Source: a virus
Direction: 5' to 3' (one strand)
Length of the DNA stretch: 39,403 nt
IMG/VR virus record: IMGVR_UViG_3300032829_000024
Span: 1-39,403 of that record
In this document: positions 22,510-28,226 of the stretch, piece by piece
Numbering within the stretch: the first letter of the stretch is position 1
How the letters are laid out: each line of letters opens with the position of its first letter
Notes under the pieces: generated by a model
What the model saw: only the letters and a program-made list of their open reading frames with translations
The model's database searches: none
Told to the model about the DNA's origin: nothing
Position numbers and translations under genes: made by a program

Positions 22510-22572
22510 ATGGGCAGATTTAGAAAGAAGCCGGTGGTAAATGTTGCCGGAACCGGGTTAAGGGGGAACTAG
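22510..22572 (+). pseudogene. Truncated RKKPV-type phage protein (20 aa)
   Basis: ATG at 22510 has a strong GGGAGGG Shine-Dalgarno. The product begins MGRFRKKPVVNVAGTG and stops after 20 codons. Many phages carry a small protein starting M.(K/R)(Y/F)RKKPVVVEA; here only the start remains. It may be a remnant whose ribosome-binding site now feeds the next gene, which starts directly after its stop. Confidence 0.5.
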
Positions 22573-22812
22573 ATGAACTTCACGAAAAAGGAACTTGATA
22601 GATTGGCTGAGGGGAACGGCTGGGACACAGATAGACATACTCTCTTGATTCTGCTGCACTTTTCGAGGAAGGCTAATTTCCCTGGAGAAGTCTATGCTCT
22701 TCGCAGGGCGCGGCAGATTATCAAACATCGTGAACGGACGAGCAAAGGCATTGAACGGTTGCTAGAACTAGCTGAGGCAATTCAAGTTGCGATAGGCGAA
22801 AGAAAGCCATGA
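22573..22812 (+). CDS. Small early hypothetical protein (79 aa)
   Basis: ATG at 22573 directly follows a TAG, with AAGGGGG upstream. Helical (FTKKELDRLAEGNGW, RHTLLILLHFSRKANF, IERLLELAEAIQVAIGE). No family recognised. It overlaps the DnaT-like gene by an ATGA. Confidence 0.6.
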   Translation: MNFTKKELDRLAEGNGWDTDRHTLLILLHFSRKANFPGEVYALRRARQIIKHRERTSKGIERLLELAEAIQVAIGERKP

Positions 22813-23198
22813 GCCACCAAGACAGCTTCTTGCTAGCGCAGCCCGATGACTTCGAGCAGTTTTGGGCGTTCTACCCACGTCGGGTTGCCAAGATCGCCGC
22901 GCAGAAGGCGTGGAGTAGGTTAGGCCAGCAGGAACGCGCAGCCGCTATCAACGGCATTGAGAAAGTAGTTGTCTCAGCGAGGATTTGGGCTGCTGGATTT
23001 TGGCACGTAGATTTACAGTTTGTCCCCTACCCGGCCACCTACCTGAACGGCAAGCGTTGGAATGATGAAGTTGTGCAGTCTGCGCCCCAGGTCGGCCAAG
23101 GCCCCTCGCCTGAGTTGCCCTTCGGGTGCCGGGCGTGTCGCAAGAGGTTCCTGAGCGCGGCGGAGAGAGATGCGCATGAGTGTGGGAGGCAGCCATGA
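22809..23198 (+). CDS. DnaT-like replication module with C-terminal zinc finger (129 aa)
   Basis: Residues 13-95 carry DFEQFWAFYPRRVAKIAAQKAWSRL and FVPYPATYLNGKRWNDE, the conserved C-terminal module of phage replication proteins, in which FW..YP and YPATWLNG.RWeDE are typical. The usual N-terminal DNA-binding domain is missing. A C2HC-like finger is added at the end (CRACRKRFLSAAERDAHEC). It may load the host helicase. It is the only replication-type gene I can see. Confidence 0.72.
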   Translation: MSHQDSFLLAQPDDFEQFWAFYPRRVAKIAAQKAWSRLGQQERAAAINGIEKVVVSARIWAAGFWHVDLQFVPYPATYLNGKRWNDEVVQSAPQVGQGPSPELPFGCRACRKRFLSAAERDAHECGRQP

Positions 23199-23317
23199 GC
23201 GACCTAGTTTTCGGAGGATTATTCTCAGTGTCGGCTGGCCTATTTGTCTACTGCTGGATTCGTTTTACCGTCGAGGTTATCAAGATACATCGTCTCGACC
23301 GGAAGAATAAGCCATGA
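23195..23317 (+). CDS. Single-pass membrane microprotein (40 aa)
   Basis: ATGA overlap at both ends, with GGAGGCAGCC upstream. One membrane helix (LVFGGLFSVSAGLFVYCWI), then a basic tail (VIKIHRLDRKNKP). Function unknown. Confidence 0.58.
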   Translation: MSDLVFGGLFSVSAGLFVYCWIRFTVEVIKIHRLDRKNKP

Positions 23318-23436
23318 ACCTTCTTCGCAGGCTGTGGCTGTTCATCCGCATCGTGTGGCGCTACGACGAAACGGAAACGCGCATGTCGGCAGGAACGGCG
23401 TGGGCCATCAGTGGAATCATCTGGAGGCAGCCATGA
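23314..23436 (+). CDS. Microprotein (40 aa)
   Basis: ATG at 23314 and TGA at 23434-23436, with ATGA overlaps. Basic amphipathic front (MNLLRRLWLFIRIVWRYDE) and a short hydrophobic part (AGTAWAISGIIW). Possibly membrane-associated. No family recognised. Confidence 0.5.
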   Translation: MNLLRRLWLFIRIVWRYDETETRMSAGTAWAISGIIWRQP

Positions 23437-23654
23437 GCGAACAGATTGAGCAGGTGATGGACAAGGTGGTGCGGCGGCTTGGACTGATTACGAATACAAT
23501 TGTCGAGCCTCAAATTCGCGCCCAACTGGAGCCTATCGCCCGGCTGCTGCGGGCGGGGCAGGGTTGCCGCGACTGGCTCCATGTGCATGGTTCTCCGACA
23601 GCGGCTATTGAAGCGTGGGACGCCGCTCTGCGTGCGGCATTGGAGGAACGATGA
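23433..23654 (+). CDS. Small helical early protein (73 aa)
   Basis: Start after GGAGGCAGCC. All-helical (SEQIEQVMDKVVRRLGLITN, RAQLEPIARLLRAGQGC, IEAWDAALRAALEER). No family recognised. Confidence 0.58.
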   Translation: MSEQIEQVMDKVVRRLGLITNTIVEPQIRAQLEPIARLLRAGQGCRDWLHVHGSPTAAIEAWDAALRAALEER

Positions 23655-23878
23655 GCGCACCGCGCCTCCTGCCTGAATGGTTTGGCTATCGCGTAGCGAT
23701 GCGCGTGGCTGTCGAAGTCTTACGGCGCAAGGGCCATAGATTCACCGTCGCCCAAAAGTTGCGTGCGGCAGACCTATTGGAAGCGCGTTGCGAGCAGGAA
23801 CGGCAGGCTGCGACAAACACATCACGCAAACGTAGGGCTGCAATCCGCGAGAAGCTGGCCCGCAAGGAGGAACGATGA
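23651..23878 (+). CDS. Small basic helical protein (75 aa)
   Basis: Start after GGAGGAACG. Contains WFGYRVAMRVAVEVLRRKGHRFTVAQKLRAADLLEAR and a very basic end (SRKRRAAIREKLARKEER). Likely nucleic-acid binding. No family recognised. Confidence 0.58.
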   Translation: MSAPRLLPEWFGYRVAMRVAVEVLRRKGHRFTVAQKLRAADLLEARCEQERQAATNTSRKRRAAIREKLARKEER

Positions 23879-24006
23879 GCGACCTGTCAGTATTGCCGAT
23901 GGGATTCTTCATAGTCATCGCTGCGTTCTTCATCCGTGACAAGATTGAAGAAGCAACAAGGGAAATCTGCAAAGCCATCCGGGAGCGCGAGCGCGGTGAC
24001 GCCTAG
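23875..24006 (+). CDS. Single-pass membrane microprotein, last early gene (43 aa)
   Basis: Start after GGAGGAACG, ATGA overlap. One membrane helix (LPMGFFIVIAAFFI), then a charged helix (KIEEATREICKAIRERERGDA). Its TAG at 24004-24006 lies within the palindrome CTAG at 24003-24006, which also gives the TAG of the convergent late gene. Confidence 0.58.
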   Translation: MSDLSVLPMGFFIVIAAFFIRDKIEEATREICKAIRERERGDA

Positions 24007-24608
24007 AACGTGAACGTCACCCCGAGGATTCCCGTTGGGTCGTTGAGTGAGCCGAACGGCGTGGTTTGCTTGTTGCCGTGGAACAGGCCGAACTCAGCCC
24101 GCAGGGAAGCAGGCATCTGGCCCACGATGCTGGACGGCAACTTGTAGGACAGCCCACCGCTGATAGCCGCCGCGAAGCTCGCGGGACTCTGCATGGCAGG
24201 AGCGGTCGAGGTAGCCGCGATCTGCGTTCGCCAGCTTCCCGCCGTGGCGTTCACGAACAGCGTCAGGTAGGACGGATTGATGGCGCCCCACATGGTTCCC
24301 GCCTTGGTGAACTGCCCGGCGTTCCAGCGGAACTCCCCGCCCATCTGGTAGCTCTGGCCCTGCCACACGGGAACGATGTACTGGCGGTACATGATGGCGA
24401 TTCCGGGGTTGCCCTTGTTCTGCGCCTTCACGGGCAGCCACGCATCCACCAAGGTGGCGGTGGTCGAGGTCTTGCCGTTGATGAAGGTCGAGGACACGCC
24501 CGTTTCCAAGTGGAACAGTGGCGTGGGAGCAGGCGTCGGCGCAGGCGTCACCGCTTGGCCGAAGCACGGCACCGCGAACAGCAGCAGCAGGGAGAGTTTG
24601 CGAATCAT
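24003..24608 (-). CDS. Exported beta-barrel-like protein, last late gene (201 aa)
   Basis: ATG at 24608 has a perfect AGGAGG. The signal peptide (MIRKLSLLLLFAVPCFG before QAVTP) is followed by a TPAPTPAPTP linker. The mature protein is a series of amphipathic beta strands with Gly turns (GEFRWNAGQF, NPSYLTLFVNATAGSWRTQIA, LRAEFGLFHG) and ends GILGVTFTF. A C-terminal Phe after alternating hydrophobics is the usual outer-membrane barrel signal. It may modify the host outer membrane, as a lysis aid or in receptor blocking. It lies right after the endolysin. Confidence 0.68.
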   Translation of the reverse strand: MIRKLSLLLLFAVPCFGQAVTPAPTPAPTPLFHLETGVSSTFINGKTSTTATLVDAWLPVKAQNKGNPGIAIMYRQYIVPVWQGQSYQMGGEFRWNAGQFTKAGTMWGAINPSYLTLFVNATAGSWRTQIAATSTAPAMQSPASFAAAISGGLSYKLPSSIVGQMPASLRAEFGLFHGNKQTTPFGSLNDPTGILGVTFTF

Positions 24609-24616
24609 CTTTCCTC

Positions 24617-25057
24617 CTATGTCTTGTACTTTTCCATCCTTGCGAGCACTTGGGCCGGATACTGAAGGTTACCGCCTCCGTTATAGAGAAGCAACGCCTT
24701 TTCCGTGTTGCCCTCCGCCATCGCCAGCTTGTGGGCCAGCACCTTGCAGCCCCACAGAATTCCAATGGGCGGGTCGCAGAGCGAAGCCATGTTCCCGGTG
24801 AAGCCCAACTCGCGGACGGTCTGGCCCATCGTCTGCATCAGCCCCCAGGAGAACGCGCGGGCCTGCGCCTCGGTGATGGAGATAGTCGTCGTGTCCATGA
24901 TGGGCTTGACGTAGTGCTCAAAGAAGGCAGGCTCATAGCGAATTGAAAATGGATTCCACGAACTTTCCTGTTCAATGACGGCGCACACAAGCTCAGGGAA
25001 AAGCCCTTCATCTTGGGCCGTGGTCCGCGCAATGTTAATCATGTCGGCTTGGGTCAT
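24617..25057 (-). CDS. Endolysin: SLT-type lytic transglycosylase (146 aa)
   Basis: ATG at 25057 gives a TGATG overlap and is preferred to GTG 25060. Motifs in order are VIEQESSWNP with the catalytic Glu at about 31, FSWGLMQTMGQTVRELGF (the GLMQ motif), PIGILWGCKVLAHKL and ALLLYNGGGN...YPAQVL. This is the full set of a soluble lytic transglycosylase domain, which cleaves peptidoglycan with 1,6-anhydro formation. There is no signal peptide, so a holin is needed; several membrane proteins precede it. Confidence 0.88.
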   Translation of the reverse strand: MTQADMINIARTTAQDEGLFPELVCAVIEQESSWNPFSIRYEPAFFEHYVKPIMDTTTISITEAQARAFSWGLMQTMGQTVRELGFTGNMASLCDPPIGILWGCKVLAHKLAMAEGNTEKALLLYNGGGNLQYPAQVLARMEKYKT

Positions 25058-25254
25058 CACTCCCCTCCCGCATCAATGGCCTTGAAGATGGCCTGCCGCA
25101 CGCTGTCGTTGATGCCGTTCATGCTCAACAGCGCCCTCAGAACCAGCGATTGCCGGTGCTCCAGCCGATGAATTCTCCGGGTAACATCCCGGTAGCCGAG
25201 CGCCGCCAGAATCCCGCACAGCCCGATGAGCGAGCCGATGAGGGCATCGTTCAT
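25057..25254 (-). CDS. Holin-like small membrane protein (65 aa)
   Basis: ATG at 25254 overlaps the upstream stop (ATGA). One membrane helix (ALIGSLIGLCGILAALGY), then a charged amphipathic part (RDVTRRIHRLEHRQSLVL) and a final helix. Position directly before the endolysin supports a holin or lysis-regulator role. Confidence 0.6.
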   Translation of the reverse strand: MNDALIGSLIGLCGILAALGYRDVTRRIHRLEHRQSLVLRALLSMNGINDSVRQAIFKAIDAGGE

Positions 25255-25838
25255 GCCGTTCTCCGCTCCATCGCAGCCCAACGCAGGCAGCCACCCAGCC
25301 AGGTTACGGCAGCTATCAGCAGCGCCGCCGGCAGCCATTCGGTCACCGGGTGCCACTTGGACTCATGCAGGATGACGCCTGCCCGGATGCCCGCCTGACA
25401 GAGCCACAGGAGCGAAAGGGTAGCCGGTATCATGCGGTCCCGGCCATGCGCGGATAGTCCTAGTACTAGCGCCGAGAAGGTCAGGAGCACTATCTCCCCC
25501 ATCTGGACTACAGCATCCCCGGAAAGCGATTTACAGCCCTCCAGAAGGGCGATGAGGACGCAGACAGAGATTCCCCCTGCCGCCGAGATTACGGCCCGCC
25601 TTGGTTCACCCAGGGCCGAAAAAGCCATACCCAGGCACGTTGTCAGGATGACGCCGGTAAAGACAGCGTAGATTTGCAGGTAGATGATGCCGTAGCCTTG
25701 GGTGAAGAAGTAGGCTCCCCAGATGGCAGGGATGTAGAGCAGTTGAGCCACCAGCCACAAGGTCAGCCAGAGGCTCCTTTGGGGGGCCATGAGCGCCCAG
25801 AGCAGGGCGCAGGCAAGCACGATGGCCGGAACGGGCAT
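25251..25838 (-). CDS. Multi-pass membrane protein of the lysis cassette (195 aa)
   Basis: ATG at 25838 gives a TAATG overlap with the Pro/Lys microgene. A longer frame from GTG 25922 would start within the 69-bp repeat and read that microgene in another frame. Five or six membrane helices are visible (IVLACALLWALMA, LWLTLWLVAQLLYIPAIW, LQIYAVFTGVILTTCLG, VISAAGGISVCVLIAL, IVLLTFSALVLGL, LPAALLIAAVTWLGGC). I do not recognise the family. It is much larger than usual holins. Confidence 0.65.
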   Translation of the reverse strand: MPVPAIVLACALLWALMAPQRSLWLTLWLVAQLLYIPAIWGAYFFTQGYGIIYLQIYAVFTGVILTTCLGMAFSALGEPRRAVISAAGGISVCVLIALLEGCKSLSGDAVVQMGEIVLLTFSALVLGLSAHGRDRMIPATLSLLWLCQAGIRAGVILHESKWHPVTEWLPAALLIAAVTWLGGCLRWAAMERRTA

Positions 25839-25915
25839 TACTTCGCCGGTTTCTTGGGCTTCTTCGGCTTCGGCGCTTTCACTGGCGATGGACGCGGACT
25901 CGGGCCTGACCCCAT
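25838..25915 (-). CDS. Pro/Lys-rich microprotein (25 aa), intact copy
   Basis: ATG at 25915 has GGAGGTGAG directly upstream, supplied by repeat copy 1, and its TAA overlaps the next ATG. The sequence is MGSGPSPRPSPVKAPKPKKP plus KKPAK. A second copy of the first 13 residues lies at 25968-26021 with several synonymous codon changes, including AGT versus TCC for the same Ser. This indicates selection at the protein level. Confidence 0.6.
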   Translation of the reverse strand: MGSGPSPRPSPVKAPKPKKPKKPAK

Positions 25916-25981
25916 CACTCACCTCCGTTGCGGCCTGTCTCAGCCGCCAACTTCACCCGCAATTTTGTCACAATCTCGGCC
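25913..25981 (-). repeat. 69-bp direct repeat, copy 1 (gene-end fragment)
   Basis: Identical to 26188-26256, offset 275 bp. It holds the last 21 codons and stop of the 68-aa lysis-cassette gene, its GGAGGTGAG Shine-Dalgarno and the ATG of the following gene. Here it is detached from the rest of that gene. Identity stops exactly after the ATG on one side and before GGCCGAG on the other. Confidence 0.9.
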
Positions 25982-26021
25982 CTTTCACTGGCGATGGACG
26001 CGGGGACGGACCTGAACCCAC
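25968..26021 (-). pseudogene. Pro/Lys-rich microgene, broken copy (17 aa)
   Basis: GTG at 26021 lies 4 nt after the TAG of the 54-aa gene, with GGAAGG upstream. It encodes MGSGPSPRPSPVKGPRL and then meets TGA inside repeat copy 1. Its first 13 residues equal those of the intact copy at 25838-25915. The expected Lys/Pro tail is lost at the repeat junction. Confidence 0.55.
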
Positions 26022-26025
26022 GGTT

Positions 26026-26190
26026 CTACCCTTCCTTTCTGTGACTGCGGTACATCTGGAAGCTGCAAAGCGAAACGTTGAACAGAAAATACACGATGCC
26101 GAGAAAAGTATGGCCGAAAAGATTGAACCCGGAAGCGATTACGAGCGAAGCGCCCAGAATCCATAGGAGGTCAATCGCCGCGTGTTTCAT
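26026..26190 (-). CDS. Two-helix membrane microprotein (54 aa)
   Basis: ATG at 26190 makes a TGATG overlap with the 68-aa gene, after GGAGGTGAG. Two membrane helices (IDLLWILGASLVIASGF, HTFLGIVYFLFNVSLC) and a basic tail (QMYRSHRKEG). Size and topology suit a class II holin or antiholin. No family recognised. Confidence 0.62.
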   Translation of the reverse strand: MKHAAIDLLWILGASLVIASGFNLFGHTFLGIVYFLFNVSLCSFQMYRSHRKEG

Positions 26191-26256
26191 CACTCACCTC
26201 CGTTGCGGCCTGTCTCAGCCGCCAACTTCACCCGCAATTTTGTCACAATCTCGGCC
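26188..26256 (-). repeat. 69-bp direct repeat, copy 2 (native position)
   Basis: The native copy: it forms the 3' end of the 68-aa gene and the start of the 54-aa gene. See 25913-25981 for the displaced copy. Confidence 0.9.
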
Positions 26257-26396
26257 AAATCCTCATGCTTTTCTTCCTGCTTGGCGATGCGGTCGGTCAG
26301 GGCTTCGAGCTTCGGCGGCAGCCACAGGATACTCAGAAGAATCGTGCTGCCCGCGCCGCCCAGCAGTGCCACGACGATGGCCCAGGAGATGTTCAC
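26190..26396 (-). CDS. Membrane-anchored coiled-coil lysis-cassette protein (68 aa)
   Basis: GTG at 26396 makes a GTGA overlap. One N-terminal membrane helix (WAIVVALLGGAGSTILLSIL) is followed by a coiled coil (KLEALTDRIAKQEEKHEDLAEIVTKL). This layout resembles an inner-membrane spanin or the hemolysin XhlA-type phage proteins. Its last 21 codons are repeated at 25913-25981. Confidence 0.65.
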   Translation of the reverse strand: MNISWAIVVALLGGAGSTILLSILWLPPKLEALTDRIAKQEEKHEDLAEIVTKLRVKLAAETGRNGGE

Positions 26397-26593
26397 GGAG
26401 TACGCCTATCCTGATTCGATGCCTGAGACGCAGTGCGAAACCGGGCCAAGAGGGTGTGGCTGACCTTGAAGAACCACACATAGAACGCGCTGGATTGTGG
26501 GGTTGGGTCAGGCAGGGCATCTACCGCCGCGCCGACAATGATGGGAGTCCAGAACGCAATCGCTACTTGATGCGCTGTGATGAACTGTCCCAT
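26393..26593 (-). CDS. Small lysis-cassette protein, holin-linked (66 aa)
   Basis: ATG at 26593 has GGGGAGG upstream. One weak hydrophobic stretch (VAIAFWTPIIVGAAVDAL) and then PDPTPQSSAFYVWFFKVSHTLLARFR, resembling short phage proteins found near endolysins that contain SS.FYRWFF.F.H. First gene of the lysis cassette, 22 nt after the fibre gene. Confidence 0.6.
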   Translation of the reverse strand: MGQFITAHQVAIAFWTPIIVGAAVDALPDPTPQSSAFYVWFFKVSHTLLARFRTASQASNQDRRTP

Positions 26594-26615
26594 CGGCCCT
26601 CCCCGTGTACTTGCG

Positions 26616-28223
26616 TCAGTTTACTATAAAATAGCTGAAGCAAGCAGGATTTGTCGTCACCGTTCCTAAATTAATGGTGAAACTCGTTGCTGCCACGTAG
26701 GACGCTAGAATCAGGTGCGTCGGAATCACCGTTGTGCTCGTGTTGCACGTCACGCCCAGTTCTGTTCCAGTGGCCGAGGTATCGCTCTCGAACACGAATA
26801 TCTCGCTGTGTGCCGTCACTCCCGTGGTGTTGACTTGGCAGGTGGCGCCGGTTGCCATAGGGTCGCAGGAGAAATGCCCCGCTGTGGCAGACCCGCAGGC
26901 CGCGATGGATGGACTGGCCGCGCTGCCCTTGGCCGCGCAATTCGTCGCGGTTCCGTGAGATGCTGCGGTGACTTCCCCTACGGCTGCGACATTCCCTCCC
27001 TTGTCCACGGTAAACTGAGGAGTTCCTCCCACTTGAAGGTCAAGGAGTTTCGCCCCGGAACCGCTCGCGGTATTCGTGATGTTCACCAGAATCGCTGCAT
27101 CCGGTACGCCGGTTGTGTTCCAAGTTCCTGTCATGCACAGGAAACAACTTGCGAGGTTCCCGCCTACCGTGTCGAAGGTGAGATTTACTTGGCCGGGAGC
27201 GCCAGCCGTCCCGGAGCCTCCCGTTCCCGGCGCTCCAAGCGTAACATTCAGGTTTCCGCCGCGAGCATTGGTCCCCGTTCCGCTTCCCGTTCCGCCTGCG
27301 CCAGTCTCCAACTGAATGTCTCCGCCCTGTCCTCCAGGGGCATTCCCAGATGTTGAATTCCCCCCGCTCGACGCTTCGATGGTGAACAGTCCCCCACGGC
27401 CACCTGCTTTGTTGTTTCCAGAGGCGTTCCCGCCGCTGTTTGCGATGAATGTGATATCCCCTCCGTGCCCTCCAGTGCCCAACGTGACTCCGGCATTCCC
27501 TCCTACTCCAGTGGTGATAAGGGCTGGGCCAGCGATTCCCCCGTTGCAGGAGGCGGTGACACAGTTGAATCCATTTCCCCCAGATAAATTGAGTAGATTT
27601 GCTCCAGTGCCCGCCGCGCCGCTTCCCTGCGTAATCGTGAACGGGCTGGTCAACGATCCCGCTGCCGTGGAAAGAGCGAACAATACATTCCCGGACCCGG
27701 AGGATGCGGCGCCTTCCCCGAGCGCCAGTCCGGTAGTATTTGTTCCCGAAAACGTCCAGTTCCACGCTTGGGCATAATTTCCGTTCGCAATCGTATTCGT
27801 TGCCTGCGCTGCCGTGAGCGCGGAAAGAGGAACCGAAAGCGGGCCGGCACTGATTGTATATGGCCCGAAACTCTGGCCTGTGAAAACGGTGATGGTGTAG
27901 TCGTAGTTACCGGACGCTACCCATGCGCCCCAGTTACCGCGTGAGTCCGTTCCCGCGACGCAGGTGGAAGTCCCGGCCAGCACGACTTGAGCCGAAGTCG
28001 CGCATGGAGTTCCTAGCGTCACATCCGTATAGGTCGTCGCCTTGTTCGTGCAGGGCACGGCATTCGCAGGCGAGGCACAGATGTTGATGGTGGCCTGAAG
28101 CGTCGAGATGACCCCGGGAGTGGTCAGCGACGATGAGACGGATTGTGCGTCCCCAATGCGGAAGCCCTGCGCCATCGCTGCCGGAGCGCAGAGCAGAAAT
28201 AGGATTGGAAGAAGTCTCCTCAT
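26616..28223 (-). CDS. Exported Gly-rich fibre/adhesin-like protein (535 aa)
   Basis: ATG at 28223 with GGAGTG upstream. Signal peptide (MRRLLPILFLLCAPAAMA before QGF). A beta N-terminal domain (about 25-150, with GNWGAWVASGNYDYTITVF) leads to a Gly-rich zone (about 225-365) with many GGxGG blocks (GGHGGDITF, GGRGGLFTI, GGQGGDIQL). The last 110 residues form a Cys-containing domain (NCAAKGSAASPSIAACGS to FTINLGTVTTNPACFSYFIVN, quoted in parts) also found at the end of the protein at 38738-39400. The Gly-rich blocks recall polyglycine lattices of some phage adhesin tips. It is probably a surface-binding protein. Confidence 0.72.
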   Translation of the reverse strand: MRRLLPILFLLCAPAAMAQGFRIGDAQSVSSSLTTPGVISTLQATINICASPANAVPCTNKATTYTDVTLGTPCATSAQVVLAGTSTCVAGTDSRGNWGAWVASGNYDYTITVFTGQSFGPYTISAGPLSVPLSALTAAQATNTIANGNYAQAWNWTFSGTNTTGLALGEGAASSGSGNVLFALSTAAGSLTSPFTITQGSGAAGTGANLLNLSGGNGFNCVTASCNGGIAGPALITTGVGGNAGVTLGTGGHGGDITFIANSGGNASGNNKAGGRGGLFTIEASSGGNSTSGNAPGGQGGDIQLETGAGGTGSGTGTNARGGNLNVTLGAPGTGGSGTAGAPGQVNLTFDTVGGNLASCFLCMTGTWNTTGVPDAAILVNITNTASGSGAKLLDLQVGGTPQFTVDKGGNVAAVGEVTAASHGTATNCAAKGSAASPSIAACGSATAGHFSCDPMATGATCQVNTTGVTAHSEIFVFESDTSATGTELGVTCNTSTTVIPTHLILASYVAATSFTINLGTVTTNPACFSYFIVN

Positions 28224-28226
28224 GGT

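Noticed and set aside
25838-25922. GTG at 25922 as the start of the multi-pass membrane protein
   Set aside because: It lies inside the 69-bp repeat, adds a 28-residue acidic lead of different character, and would read through the Pro/Lys microgene. ATG 25838 has a clean TAATG coupling.
25982-26030. tRNA-like 3' arm (GGTTCAGGTCC-type text) in the lysis cassette
   Set aside because: No acceptor, D or anticodon arms can be built around it. The similarity is explained by the Pro/Lys microgene codons.
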